Shown here: piece after piece, positions 1 to 14,400 of the stretch
How the letters are laid out: each line of letters opens with the position of its first letter
Numbering within the stretch: the stretch's first letter is position 1
Source of the DNA: Talaromyces rugulosus
Taxonomy: Eukaryota; Ascomycota; Eurotiomycetes; Eurotiales; Trichocomaceae
Length of the DNA: 64,000 bases
Direction of reading: 5' to 3'
Assembly (NCBI RefSeq): GCF_013368755.1
Contig: NC_049566.1
Location: 3,410,001 to 3,474,000, forward strand
Program-made: the position numbers and the translations under genes
Notes under the pieces: generated by a model
Told to the model about the DNA's origin: nothing
Seen by the model: the letters and a program-made list of their open reading frames with translations, nothing else
Database searches by the model: none

Positions 1-1300
1 AGAATCTGATCAATTATAATTAACTCTCCGCGCTATCAATTGATCCTAATTTTATTAGGATTGACTAACAAAATAGTGTAGAAAGATTAATTGACTCTAT
101 CTACAATAGAAAAATCGCTCCTATCACGCTATATATTAAAAAAAACATATTAAATAAAAAACCTTATAAGCATAAAAAAACTAGGCAAAGCAGTCTAAAA
201 GATCTTTTATTATATCAATAGTAATAAAAAACGTTTTGAAGACAAGTTCATCATTAGATTTGTTAACTAGATATGTGAATTTATATAAATAGCTAATAAT
301 AATACTTTGAACGCGCTGATAAGCTTTAGAAAAGCTTTAGAGTAAATTTAATAAAATACTATATTAATCTATAAAGAAATCACTGCTAAGCAAGCAATAA
401 CTATTTCTTAAAATACTTCCTAATTGGCTTTAACCTTCTAGAAAAGCTTCCAAGCCTAGGAATAGCAAGCCAAGCTAAAAATGGCGTCTATCTTCCAGGC
501 TTATAATATTAAAATATCAATACTAGGGATTAGTTCTATAGAATTAAGAATCAACAGTAAGATTACAATTAAGATTTATAATATTATTATTTATAAAGAG
601 CTCCGTTAGGCTAAGCTAGTTAATATTATTAAATAAATAGAATATATATAGAAAGAAATGTCAGAAGATTCAATTAACTATAGCCAATTGATAGGCCTAC
701 GGACGCTATTTATCTAAGCAAGGCTATCGTGGGTATTTATACAGGTAGTTATGAAAAGATTAATATAATAAAGTTATATGATTATACAGATAACATAGCT
801 AATAGAGCTATTATTAGGCTAAGGATATATTAGATATATTTTAATAAATATAGCTAATAGAGTAATTATTATAGAGATAAATATATTTATTATATTTAGG
901 ATTTACTATATAAAGACATTTATTTATTAATATATATTTAGTTTAATTGTGTTTTATTCTTATATTAAATTAGATCTATACTTTATCTAGCTTATTAATA
1001 AGTTACTCTAAAATATCCTTTTATTTATAAAAGATATTCTCTTTCTAACCCTAGTTATCTATATCTCTATTATATTTAATAGAATATTACTAATAAATAT
1101 CTATTCTAGTAAAGAATAATTGATATATTTTGACAATAAAATATCCTAATAAATAAAGATATTAAAGAAAGTATAGTTATCTTTTAAGAATATATTAATA
1201 ATAATAGGAAATATCACTACTTTAAGTAGAAGTACTAAAACAGATTCTATTAAAATATTCTAGTAGTAATTATAGAAAAGAATTAAGTAGTTTAAATAGC
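1..1300. other. AT-rich mutated DNA, unassigned
   Basis: The stretch is very AT-rich and shows no long open frame in any frame. It lies directly upstream of a recognisable gypsy gag remnant on the + strand, so it may hold the element's leader or LTR or an older repeat. I could not find LTR ends or a conserved motif. A slightly less AT-rich patch at about 420-720 might be part of another mutated coding sequence, but I do not recognise it. Confidence 0.5.
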
Positions 1301-1319
1301 TAATTGTTTAATAAGTCAC

Positions 1320-3279
1320 TATAAATAATAGAATTTTATAAATTAAAAAAGTTAAATCTTTCTTAAGAGAATTTAGAATTCTTAATTGATTTTTTATTTA
1401 GATAAAAATCTATTTTATAAATAATCTCGCATATATTAAAGAAGAATTTAATAAAGTCTTAATAGTCTTTAATTTTCTAACTAAAAATATTATAAAGTAG
1501 TTTGCTTTATATGTAGAAAGCTGGCTGAATAATAATATTGAGTAAGCTCTATTAGAAATAATTCAGTTATTTATAAATTTTAAATATTTTAAAGATAAGC
1601 TTAAGTAACTATATAGAACTATTAATAAAGAACTAGTCGCTATCTATAAAATATAAAATATCTAATAAATTAGATCTATTAAAGAATATATATTAAAGTA
1701 TCTCTAGGTATTTAATAATCTAAAATATAATAATTAAAAGTATTAAGACTAGTTCTATAAAAATCTTAAAGAAAGTGTTAAGAATATAATTATAATAATA
1801 TAGTTTTAACTAGAAATATTTTATAATATAATAAAAGTAGTATTTTATATTAATTTATAATAATATAATAGATAATTTAAAAAAAAGAGTAGCTATTAAA
1901 GAGAATATTAATTAAATATTTTCTAATCTAGATACTCTTAGTATAATAAAGATAGAGATATTAAAATGTAACTTAACGCTATTATTACTAAGAAAAAAAA
2001 AGAAAGAAGAAAAAAAGAAAAAGTATACTATAAATGTAGAAAAAAAAACTATTTTATAAAATAATATAGATAAGGCTTAAGTAATAGAAAAGCTAACTAG
2101 AATTTAATAAAAAAAATTATAATAATTATAGAAAATCTATAAATATCTAAGAATAGCATTGTTAAGGATAATAATAGTTAAGAAGAACTATTAGATAAGA
2201 AATAATACTAAAAAATCATTAAAAAAGGATTTATAAGAACTTTTAAAAAAAGAGGATCTTGTTCTAAATCATTAGAAGGACACTTATAACAGAGTTTTAA
2301 AAAAGAACTAACCTAGGAAAAATATTCTAGACAAAGTATTAGTACTAGAATAGAAAAATCTTATAAAGAAAATTAATATTTATAGAATATTAATAATTCT
2401 TTATTATACTAAAGTATCTTAGAAAGTATAACAGTACAGGACAATAAAGATTAAATAAATTATAAGAACCTGGATTAAGAAAACAATATAGTTAATAAAC
2501 TTAATAAAATAAAAAAAGAAATCTATAAAATACTAGAATATAACTATAAGAAAGAATAAGAAGAAATTAGTAAATATAACTACTAGCTATCAAGAGCAGT
2601 ATACTAGGAAAAATCTATATAAATATAGTAATAGTATATTTAGAGCTATTTAAAGTATTATAAATAGATATATAATAAATATCTAATATATAGAAAAAAT
2701 AATATAGAAATAGTAGAAGAATACAAAAGATTATTATAGTTAAAAAAAACAAGTCTATATAATAAAGCTTAGAAATATATTTAGAACTATATATATAAAT
2801 ATTACCCAAGCTATAGTAAAAATATCTATACTAGAATAGACTAGATATTATATTTTAATCTAAACTGTTAAAGATATTAGAAGATTAAGAATTAATAGAG
2901 ATAGATTCTAATAATACTAAATATCTTGTATATACTATACTTTAAATATTTATTAGACTATAATTAATATAACTGTATAAATATTAAAATTAGATATCTA
3001 TTTTATTATAACCTTACCAGTGTATAATATAAATTAGTAGAATATCTATAATATAAAGAAATCTATATAGAAACAAAAGAATAATAGAAAGCCTACTTTA
3101 GAAATATTTAATAATATAAAAAGTAATATTGATAACAGTACTAGATTTCTATTATTATAGAATATTATAGAAACTTAATAATATTAAAAATAATAATTAA
3201 TAAATATAAAGCTAGAATTCTAGTAGATTTAGAAGTAATTAGAAATTATATTAACTAGAAATTTATAAAATAATATAAT
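1320..3279 (+). pseudogene. RIP-degraded Ty3/gypsy gag and protease (5' part)
   Basis: Read in translation with TAG/TAA taken as mutated Q/W codons, 1330-1780 follows the order of a Ty3/gypsy gag (Retrotrans_gag family): a block with FLREFRILN, a FLTKNIIK*FA segment, then LKQLYRTINKE and a FYKNLKE end. A mutated CCHC knuckle (YKCRKKNYFIK) lies near 2029-2060, and a mutated aspartic protease (ILVDLEVIRNYIN, where the family has D-S/T-G-A) near 3205-3260. Gag binds and packages element RNA; the protease processes the polyprotein. Neither can work here because stops are frequent and the active site is altered. The frame is interrupted at 3279 by another retrotransposon and resumes at 10955. Confidence 0.8.
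3275..3279. repeat. Target-site duplication (left), ATAAT
   Basis: ATAAT immediately precedes the left LTR and recurs at 10950-10954 immediately after the right LTR. A 5-bp duplication is normal for Ty3/gypsy integration. It also gives the exact ends of the inserted element. Confidence 0.9.
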
Positions 3280-3894
3280 TGTCAAACGGTTCAACAACTC
3301 GTCACCAAGATGTGAATCGGGGTGGATATTCTGCTAACAGAAGATAAGATAAGGACATTATGTAAAGTAATCCTAAGATAAGTAGAATACTATCGTAATA
3401 ATAAGCTACAAAGTATATTGAAGAGTAATAGTAATATGCTATTTACTTAAAAGAATAAAACACAATAAACTAGATACATAATAGTAAATAAATATCTTTA
3501 TATAGTTAATTCTAAATATAGTAAGTATAATCAAGCTCTGCTTAACTATATTATAGTTATAGCTATTCTAGCATAGTCTTACTATATTAACTATATAGTT
3601 ATATGCCTTACTTTCTATAAAATAGGCCTTTTTATATAGAGACTTTTTTCACATAGAGATCTTTTCTATATAGGATCTCTTTTCATATAGAACCTCTTTT
3701 TATATAGAAAGCCTTTCTATATAATATAGGCTTCCATCTAATAAATCATTCTATGTGGAGTATAAGTATAGATATTTCCTTCTTTACAGGTACAATCAGA
3801 GATTCTATCCTATAAAAATATCCAATAACCTTTGCTTATATAACTAGTGTCCGCTGTCATATCTATTAATTAAGTATTATTAATTCTTATAACA
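3280..3894 (-). repeat. LTR (element 3' LTR)
   Basis: About 615 bp, starting TGTCAAACGG on the + strand and ending ...TTATAACA. It aligns along its length with 10333-10949. It keeps more C and G near its outer end than the partner LTR, so the two copies mutated unevenly. Confidence 0.88.
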
Positions 3895-3912
3895 ATCCCC
3901 TTCTTTGAAGAC
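3895..3912 (-). other. Polypurine tract of the nested gypsy element
   Basis: On the - strand the bases next to the LTR read TCTTCAAAGAAGGGGA, a purine-rich run directly 5' of the element's 3' LTR. This is where plus-strand DNA synthesis is primed in LTR retrotransposons and it fixes the element's orientation. Confidence 0.65.
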
Positions 3913-6900
3913 TAATATCCCAATAGTTATATAAATAGTCGCATATCCCATCACACAGATAAACTAGTTTTGATTTTATTAATATTCTTAGTAGTAATAT
4001 TCTAACCATATCATTAAAACAGAATATTGATAAAAATAATTTATTCATTTATATTATTAAAACTAGGATTATTCTTCTTTTTCCTTATAATAAATATACC
4101 TTATCTAAGAAGTCATATATTAAATTAGAAATTTCAAAGTATTACAGCAAGTGCGTTCACAGCGGTTAAAGTTATTATATTAAAATAGTATCTTCAGATT
4201 TAATATAAAAAAAATTGTTAGCTGCTCAAAAAAAGATTAAAAAGAATAAAGAAATAATTTTAATAAAATTTCTTTATTTTAAAAAATAGCAGAAACTACT
4301 TCAGAAATGTGCTGATTAATTTATCTAAATAGATATAAAGAATGTAGAGGAGTTAGAGTGTTTAGAAAAAAAGAAAAAGAAGAAATAAAAATAAAAAGCT
4401 AAACTATAAAAATTAAATAAAATAATTACAGCTATTATCTAGGAATTTCTTATATTATCTAATAACAAGTTTAATTATATTCTCTCTAAGTTTCTTTCTA
4501 GTGAAATACTCAAATCTTTTTAGAGTAGTTTAAGTATCTAACTAGTTTCTATAAATTATATTCAGATCTATATCTTTTTCAGTTAATTAAATAAAAGATT
4601 CTTTTATTAATTTTTTTTTTAAAATATTTTTAATTTTATATTTATCCTCAGTTACTTTATTATTATTATTTTCTAGATTTTTAGTTAATTCTAATAATAA
4701 AATATGAAATACTAGATATATTTTTATTCTTACTGATAGTTAAAGTTTATAATTATTATTAATAAGTTTTTTTTAAATTATAAAAGATCTATATTTAATA
4801 ATATTAAGTTTATTACTTAATCTTTTATTTAAAATATTAAATTTTTTCTATTTAATTATTTATTATAATAAATAAACTTTTTTCTCTTTTTTAAAGATTA
4901 ACACATCTTTATATTTTTTATTATAATAAGTCTTTATTTAGTTTTTAAATTATTTAATATCTTTTAAGATTGTTTAATAAAATATCTATAGTTTTTTAGC
5001 TTATATTATTATAGCTTTAGATAATTCTTTTTATAGTATTTCAGACTATATTATTTTTAAATATTATCTAAGATTTATAAAATATAGAACTTATTTCATT
5101 ATAGTATTTTCAGTATTATTTAATATAAACTATACTAATAATAATAATTCTATCCAATTATTTTATTCTTAATCTAGATAGTGTTAAAAATACTATTTAA
5201 TTATTTAAATTATTCTTTCAGACTAGCCATCAGTCTGTTAATAATTTATAATTAATAACTTATAATACATTCTATATGTCTTTATAATTATCTACTAATA
5301 TTTAGATATAAACAGCTTATCTTGATCTATAATAAGTTTATTTAGTAATCTAATCTATATAAAAACTTTTTATAATATAAGTTTTGTATATTATTCTGCT
5401 GTTATATTCTTTAATATTGGTTTTAAAATAATATATTTCATAAATTAATTGACTATTATTATAGTATTAATATAGATAATTTCTATTATTAGATTCTTAG
5501 ACTGTGATAGTCCTTAGATAAAGTTAATAATAATATTTTTCTATACTTTTTCTGGTACTTCTAGTATTTGTATTTTTTTAAAAGATTTATAGTATACTGT
5601 TTTATTTTTATTATATTTATTATAGTTTCTAATATAATTCTTAACTTTTTTTTAGATATAAGAAAAATAGAATATTTAGATAATTATTTTAACTATTCTT
5701 TTAACTCCTTAATATCCTTTTATTAGAAGATTATAGTAGTACTAAATAACTTCTATAGTCATATTCTATAATACTCTAATCATTCTATTCTATATTATTA
5801 AGTTCTTCTAGATATCTTTTATAACTTATCTAGCTTATAATTCCTTTTAAATTTTATAATCTTTATTTATTTCCTGATATAGTTATTTATAAAATAAATT
5901 ATTATTAACAACTCTTATTATAGTTACAATAATTATATTATAATTATAATATAGAACTCCTAATTTTTTTTATAGAATATTTATTTTAAAAGATTCTATC
6001 TTAATTATATAATCTAATTATTTATTTAATATATTTATAGCTATATTTTATTTTTCTAAAATATGTTCAATCCTATAATTAAATTTAGCTAGTTCTTTAA
6101 TCTATTATATTTATCTTCTAGATAATTCTTTTATTATTATAAAGTATTTTAAATTATAATAATTACTTTTAATAATTACTTTATATTTTACTTCTTAGAG
6201 ATAATATTGCTATTATTAAAATACTTAAATTACTATAAGTAACTCTTAATTATAGATATTATAGGTAACTTTTACTAATATAAACTTTTTTAAATAGAAT
6301 ATAATAATCTATATTTCTTTCTTTTTATTAATTTGTTTATAGATTATTTTAAAAATATATCTAGATATATCTATTTATAGAATACTTTATAATTCTAGAT
6401 TAAATAATTATAATATTAATATAATTTTAATAAGTTTTTTAATATTTTTAAAAGATTATTGTTTTTTTACTATTTAATTAAATAGTTTATCTTTTTTTAG
6501 TAATTTTATCATTAGTATTATAATGTCTAAATATTTCTTAAGATATTATTAAATGTATCTACTAGCTCTAAGAAAAGATTATATATTATAGACATTTATT
6601 AGAGTTAGCTATTCAAGAATAGTATTTAATTTTTTTTTTAGTATTTCTAGTTTATTTATTATATATACTATCTCTAGATAGTTGATTTATATAGTATTAA
6701 ATTCATACTTCTTGATTTTAAAAGTTAATCTTATTTCTATAAATTTTGTTATAATTAATTGTATATAGTTATTATATTCTTTAGAATCTTTTGAGTAGAC
6801 TATAACATTATTAAAGTATACTATAATAAAGAGGTTAAAATATTCTTATAGAATATAGATTATAAATCTTATAAATTCTACTGGTAGCTGTTTAAGTCTT

Positions 6901-9900
6901 ATAGATACTATTAGCTATTTATATAGTTTTAAGTCTATAAAGAATACTATTTTCTAAATATTATTATTTTTTATTTATAGATTATAATATCTTTATTCAA
7001 TATTAAATATTGTTATAATCTTTACGCCTTATAATAAATTTCTTTTTTATTCCTAATATAGTACTTTATTTATATCATCTTCAGTCATATTATTTAATTT
7101 TTAGTAATCAATAACTATTTATAGTAATCTATTATGTTTTAATATAAATATTACTTATATAAAAGCTTTTATTTTTAATTTTCTAATATATCTAGCTACT
7201 AAAAATTTCTTAATAAATTCCTTAGTAGTTTAGAGTTTATTTTATAAGATTTATTATTATTTCATTTATAGTATCTATACTTTTTTCTTAAATAGTATTT
7301 CTACTTTATATTCTTTTTCATATTATAATAATTAATATTCTTTTTTTATAAATAATTTAGTAAAGTCTTAATATTTTTTTAATAACTTATTAAGTATTTT
7401 TTTCAGTTTTTTTTTATAGATTTCTTTTAGTTTTTTTTATATTTTAATTTATCAGTCTATTTTATTTATTTCTTTAATATATTTTATTTTTAACTACTAA
7501 TTCAGTTTAATCTTTATTTGCTCTATTTATAGTATCTTTAGATCTATTAATATTATCTTATATTTCTAGTCAATGATAGAATTATATTTCTATAGCCAGG
7601 TTATTCTAAGTATTATATCAAAATCTTTTTATTTAAATAGACTTAAATCTAATTAGATACTTTCTTTATATTCTTCTAATTTAATTATAATATTTTTAGT
7701 TTATTATATAAATCTTTTAATCATAATTTATCTTTTAAAATTTTGTACAGTATGCTATAGGTTTGTTTTGTATATTTAGATCCTAATTTTCTTAATATAT
7801 ACCTTGTTAATATAATTTATTAATACTCTTGAGTTAAGAAATAGCTTGGCTTTATATCTATTAATTATTTTTTTAATAATAATTACAGTTTCTTCTATCT
7901 TGATAATTATAGTAATAAAGTAGTATCTTTTTTTATATCTCTCAAAGTATTATTTTTATAATAAAACAATTTTAGTCTAATCTTTATTAATATAAATAAC
8001 TTATTCTTTATAATATAGATATTTTTTCATATAATATTAATCAGTTTTAATACTATTATAGAAAGAATATTAAATTTCTTCTATATAGTACTAACATTTA
8101 TTCTAGCTCTTTAGATAGTCTAGAATAGGTTAATAGATGATTATTAATATTATTAACTTCTATTTATTTTTTTTCTTTTCTTTAAGATAAGTTAGACATT
8201 TTGACTTATAATATTATATCTAGTATATTTTCTTATGATAATATTTTTTATATTATAGGTAATATATATATAAATATTTTTTAATATACTTAAATATTAG
8301 GTAATATAACTATATTCCTTTGGTGAGTAAGATATATTCAAATTTATTTATAAATATGATATTCTTTTTCCTGTATATATTATATTTATAAAATATCCAC
8401 TTATAATATTTTTTATATTTAAAGATGTGTTATTAGTATATCTGAATAAAGTCTTTCTAATATATTGATTTAAGTAGTTTATAACTATATTCTTGTTCTG
8501 ATTCTTTATAATTAATTTTAGAGAATTTCTTTATTATTTTAGAGTCTTTATTATCTATTTCTAGTTCTTCTTTGTTTGTTTCTAGAATTTTAATTCTTAT
8601 TCCTAGAACTATTATGCTAGTTCTTAGGACTGAATTCTATTTTTTTTTTATAATTAGTAGTCATTTCTAGAATAATCTGATTATTTTATTTATTTAATTA
8701 ATTACTCTTATAACATCTTTTTTAAGATTGGTTATTTTTACTAACTATGATTGTTGCAGGGTATTTAATTCTTGATCTAAGTTTTTATAGTCAACTTTTT
8801 TATTTTTTTTACTATTTTAAAATATTAAAGAATATTGGTTTTCACTTTTTAATAAAAGGTTATTAATATGCTATCTAATAGTTTTGCTATATTAATCTTT
8901 TTTATAAGATTCTCTAATTAGTCTTTTCTTTTGACTTTATTATAGATGAGATTATATTTCTTTTAGGTTAGTGTCTTCTTCTTAGGGTAGTTCCTTTTCT
9001 AAACTCTATCTAAGGTATTCTTTAGATTGCTTAAGGCTATCTTCTTACTTAAAATTCTTAAATAATTTATATATTTCCTTTTCTAGTATTAGTCTTTAGA
9101 AGTCCTTGACTTTATTAATCTATTTATTTTCTGACTTCTTTTTTTTACTGTCTGAGGAAGTCATAATTGTCTAATATATAGCTGTAACTTATTAATAGAC
9201 TATTATTATTTTCTAAGAACTGATATTACCATTTTGTTTGTTTTATTCTAATTAATATTATTATATAAAATATCTTTTTTATCTATATTTATAATAAACC
9301 TTATTTTCTTTATATTTAGTTATTTCTTTTTTATTGATTATATTGTTAAGCTGTATCTTGATATTATTATCTTTATTATATTAAGTTCCTTACTTTACTA
9401 ATATATTAGTATACTAAGAAAATCTTTTAATTTTTTTCTATTTCTAAAACTTTTATTATTTCTGTTTAATCTTAAATAGTTTATTATTAATCTTAACTAT
9501 CATCTTAATAAATCTATTAATATTATCAGATTAATTAAGTTTAATAAGTTCTATCTAGACTTCTTTTTTAAATATATTCTTAAAGGTTATAATTTAAATA
9601 ATATTATTATAATATAATAATATTACTATTTATTAGAATTTAGTTACTAACTGCTAAGTAGATCTAGTCTATTATAGATATCTTAATTATCTTTCTACAG
9701 TCTATAGCTTATTAATATTTTTAAATATTTCTTTAAATTTCTATTTAAATATACTATAGTTCGAAAATAGTTCTCTAATAATAGTTTCTTAACTACTTCT
9801 ATTAGTAGTATATAATTCACTTAGTATAGATTGTATCTATTCTACTGCTATATTAATAAAGCATAATACTATAAAGATTATTTTCTTTTTATTATAGATA

Positions 9901-10332
9901 ATCTAGTTAGCTTTAATATATATTTCTATATTGACTAAGAATATCTTTAATTTAGATTTAGTTTTATTAAAGATTATAGGTTTTAGTAGTTTAACCTTGT
10001 TGTTAGCTATTCTAGTTTTATTAGATAATATAGCTATAACTTAAGCTTTAAGTTGGTTAATATAATTGTCTTTTTTAGTGATTATAGCTTATAGTCTTTG
10101 AATATATTTATTTATTTAATTAATGACTTTTTCTAATATAGTGAATCTTTGCTAGGTTTACTCGTTGGGTTTATTATTACTGTCTTGATTGACTGATCTT
10201 GCTTGTCTTGTAGATAGATATAGAGTTATTAATCTTACTATTAATATATTACTATTTCTTATTATGATTAGTTTATTAATAAGATTTAATTATTTATCTA
10301 GTTCTTAAAACTTTATGTTATAAGGATGTTTT

Positions 10333-10949
10333 ATTATTAAATAGTTTAACAACTCATTACTAAGATATGAATTAAGATAGGTATTCTGCTAACAAAAGAT
10401 AAGATAAGGATATTATATAAAATAATCTTAAGATAAATAGAGTACTATCGCAATAATAGACTATAAAGTATATTAAAGAGTAATAATAGTATACTATTTA
10501 CTTAAAAGAATAAAATATAATAAACTAGATATATAATAGTAAATAAGTATCTTTATATAGTTAATCTTGAATATAATAAGTATAGTCAAGCTTTACTTAA
10601 CTATATTATAGTTATAGCTATTCTAGTATAGTTTTACTATATTAACTATGCAGTTATATATCTTGCTTTTTATAAGATAGGCCTTTTTATATAGAGACTC
10701 TTTTTATATGGAGATCCTTTCTATATAGGATCTTTTTTTGTATGGAATCTTTTTTTATATAGAAAGCTTTTCTATACAATATAGACTTCTATCTGATAAG
10801 TCATTCTATATGGAGTATAAGTATAGATATTTCCTTTTTCATAGGTATAATCAGAGATTCTATCCTATAAGAATATCTAATAACCTTTGCTTATGTAACT
10901 AGCGTCCGCTGTCACATCTATTGGTTGAGCGTTATCGATTCTTATGACA
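10333..10949 (-). repeat. LTR (element 5' LTR)
   Basis: About 617 bp, partner of 3280-3894. Its outer edge differs by C-to-T and G-to-A only (TATTAAATAG against TGTCAAACGG), a RIP signature. The right end (...CTTATGACA) is intact and is followed by the ATAAT duplication. Confidence 0.88.
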
Positions 10950-10954
10950 ATAAT
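10950..10954. repeat. Target-site duplication (right), ATAAT
   Basis: Exact copy of 3275-3279, directly after the LTR terminal TGACA. Confidence 0.9.
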
Positions 10955-11456
10955 CTGTTATTTAAATAGATTAATAAGTAAATAAAGATTATTAAAGCTA
11001 ATAAAGAAACTATTATTAAAGAATATAAATAGAAGATTAATAATATAATAGTTAGATTAAATAACTACTATATAGAGATTACTTTTAATATTATATCTCT
11101 TAACTTAAAATACTATAATGTGATTATAAGAATAAATTAGTTAAAATAGTTTAATTTAATTATTAACTAAAAATAGAGAAAAATTACTATTAAAGGAGAA
11201 GAACTCTAGATATATAAATTATTTAAAATAATTATCTAAATCAATAAAAAAATAGATTATAGAATAAAACTGAAGCCAAAGAAGTTATATAAAAAAAAAC
11301 TTATAAAAATTATAAAAAAGTTACTAAGAAAATACTATAACTATATTAAATTATCTATAAAAAAGAAATACTAAATTCTAATACATCTATTAAAATATAA
11401 AATAATAATTAAGCTAAAGTCTAAGATTTAAATTAAATAAGTTAAGGAGTTTTTCG
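10955..11456 (+). pseudogene. Continuation of the older gypsy: end of protease to start of RT
   Basis: This continues the protease interrupted at 3279. After the duplication the frame reads on through LLFKQINK, then YNVIIRIN*LK*FNLIIN, matching the conserved post-protease segment of gypsy pol (hydrophobic-I-L-G-x-P-W-L, then a conserved N-W), with both tryptophans now stops. It then gives a mutated linker to RT (about 11300-11456: EL*IYKLFK to KEFFD). Sequence homology stops at about 11457, where unrelated GC-richer DNA begins, so the element is truncated or interrupted before the RT palm. Confidence 0.72.
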
Positions 11457-14400
11457 ATTTGTGCCGGTGATGCCCGAACCGGCGTCTCCGCTTTGCGCGC
11501 CAAGAGACCATCATGTGTGGCCTGTATTGGGTGTAATGCAGCCTGATCTAGTATAGTGCTGTTAAGGCCTGTCCTGATTAGGAATTATGCTGTGTTAGGG
11601 CTAGTGTGAAGTATATAAACTATGAATATATTATTCGACAACTATCCTTTATCTGTATTTGCTTTTTTTTATAGTTATTACTTTTACTTAGGTACTTTTA
11701 TTCTTTACTACTGTATTTCAGCTGTACCTTATTCTATTGGAGCTAAAAATAGTATTGTTGTTGCTCTATATACAGGATTATATAGTGTATTTAGATATTT
11801 CCTAATCATGCAAGTCTACTAATCTATAGATATATTTAGAGGAGCTGGCAGATCTTTAATGTATAAAAGATGTGCTAGAGTTAGGAAAGATATTTTTCTG
11901 ATATTATATTATTTTAGATAGTAATCTCTAAATTCTTATGAGAATAGAGATAATAATGTTTAAAGAACCTATTACGACTTATAGAGTAGTGATATAGATA
12001 TAGAATTAGCTAAGGATTATCTTATAGAAGCTGTTTAGAGTATAGCTGTAATTATTAAGTAATATAGATTCAGCTAGATTAATATACACTATAGAAATTA
12101 GGTTATATTTTTAGTTAATAGATAGCATTATCTAGGAGTCTTAAAATAGCTAATTATAATATAACTAAATACAGCAAAGTAAGAATATAGTTAATAAAAA
12201 AAATATTATATATTAGAGCGTGTATTAATAAGATAAAGATAGTTATTAATAACTATCTTAGAATGACAAGATTAGTTGAAAAAAAGGTGTGATACTGTGT
12301 TATTAGAAAATATAGTATCATATTTTTAGGATTCTTAGATCTTACTATGGTATTGCTCAGTAGTCTAGTAATTTAGATAATTCTTAAAAACTATGATAAC
12401 TACTATATATAATAAAACATTCTAAGCATACTTAGGAATATTAATTAGACTATGCTCTATATCCTCTAGACTATATTTCTAAGAGATTTTTCTTCTCTAT
12501 CTTTTCTTTACCCTATTAATATTCTGTAGCTATAATCATTCTGGATAAAATCTATAAATATTAGCCCCTAGTTTAATCTTTTTCTTTACTATCTTAATCC
12601 TGTAATTCTACTTGAATATTATTATCTTTTCTATTAATTCACCTATTCTCTTAACAGTTAATCTTAAATATAACTATATCTAAACAGACTAGGAATTTAT
12701 ATTTAGTATATCACAGCTGGAGTTTTCTAATTATTAGAGAAGGTTATAATTCCCTATAAATAAATACCTTTGATCATAAACTCACAACTCTTGGTATAGT
12801 AGATCTTAGTGATTCCATACTTATCAATATAGATTAGGATACTTGTAATAGATAAGCAAAAATAATAACAAGTAGTTTGTCTAAATAGGAATCTATACTA
12901 CTGTATAATGACAAGATCCTCTACTAGCTAGATTATCCTAAATAATAATATTAATTTTATAATCACTAATAAATTGCTGACTATTAATCTTTATTTAGAT
13001 ATTTTATATAATATAAAGAATTATTATTAGATACAGTATATTTACCTAAGAAGTCTGAGTGATAAAGGGTAGCAAGATATATTATTAGAATCTATAGAAT
13101 TCAAGTTATATAGATTAGCTAGAGCTATATATTATTTTGATAATAGCTTAAATACCTCTAGTAGTTTTAGTCAGAATAAGAGTATATTTTTATTAACTAA
13201 GTTAGTATGCCTGGTTCTTTATTAATAGATTAATATAGATATTTCAGTAATAAAGAATAAAGAATATTAATCTAAATCTATAGTAGTCTATAATACTAGG
13301 TAAGTTTGTGTAGTAATAAACAATCTTATTAATACTATGAATCCTATAGATCATAGATATAGCTTAACTGAATATATCTAGACTATATAGTCAGTCTTAG
13401 AGATAATTAGAGAACTATTAGTAGATTAAGCTGTTAGTAAAACAATTTCTAAGATTTTAGATTTAGATATAAATATAGTTCTTATAATATAATTTAAGGA
13501 TAATAATTATAATAAAAATTAGATATTTTATCAAGACAGTCAAACAGCTATTATAGTGAATATTTACTATATATAAAAATAGTTGATATCAGTATAAGAT
13601 AAAAAAATAGATCTATAGTCTAATAGTTCTATTAAAGTAATAATTCCTATACCATAATCTACTAAGTCATAAGGATCTATAATTACTAGATACTCTTACT
13701 ATATATAGTATAGTAAATAAAAGAATCAATCAACCTTATCCTAAGATTCTAACAATACCAATAATAATGATTATATTGATATAAAGACAGTCTAAGACTA
13801 TATACACTATTTTATAAAGAGAATAAAACAACTAATAATTATAAAAAGCGACTTATTAATAATCTAAACCATGATTAGATCACCACTAGACAGCTTCTTG
13901 CTTTCTAATCTATACGCAGTCTTCTAAGTAATTCTTACTGTAGAGTTCTTTCCATCAGAAAATCATGTACTTGTTTTCATAAAAAGAAAATAGAGATATA
14001 CTAGATCATCTTAAATATAAAAAGAAGCTAATCATTCCTATTAACTAAAGATATACTAGATATAAAAAAAATAATACATAGTTATTAATAGCACCTAAAA
14101 TTGCCAGTAAAGCTACTAAAATATATACACTATTCTTCTAAAAAAAGTTAGATCTCTTAAAATAACTAAAAAAAGAAAACTAACTACTCTAAAAATAGAT
14201 TAAAAAATACTTCCCTAACTAAATAGAGAATATTCTCTAAGTTTAATACAGTATAAAGCTCAAGGGTTGAGATCTAAAGTTATTAGATTTAATTAGAAAT
14301 AAAAATTTGAATAGCCAGTCTTTACAGTCTTCTAAATTAGATAAGAGAAGCTATAGATAACAGTCTTATTATATTACTATAGATCTGTTGTTTATATCCT

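Larger units (their letters stand above)
3280..10949 (-). mobile_element. Complete but RIP-degraded Ty3/gypsy retrotransposon (nested)
   Basis: The element is about 7.67 kb, bounded by related LTRs and a perfect ATAAT duplication. It lies on the - strand: a purine tract (on the - strand) adjoins the low-coordinate LTR, and a mutated RT catalytic motif reads VYFNNVIVYSKD on the - strand near 6793-6840, where functional relatives have YLDD. A possible mutated gag knuckle lies near 9265-9300. Coding capacity is destroyed by stops throughout and by D-to-N changes. It sits inside the protease of an older gypsy element, which rejoins in frame after one ATAAT is removed. Confidence 0.88.

Noticed and set aside
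2615..2809. 64-residue open frame on the - strand
   Set aside because: It lies opposite a RIP-degraded gag-to-protease stretch and its composition is what AT-rich random DNA gives.
11622..11822. 66-residue hydrophobic open frame next to the GC-rich island
   Set aside because: High F/Y/I content follows from AT-rich composition; no upstream context, partner or motif supports a membrane protein gene.
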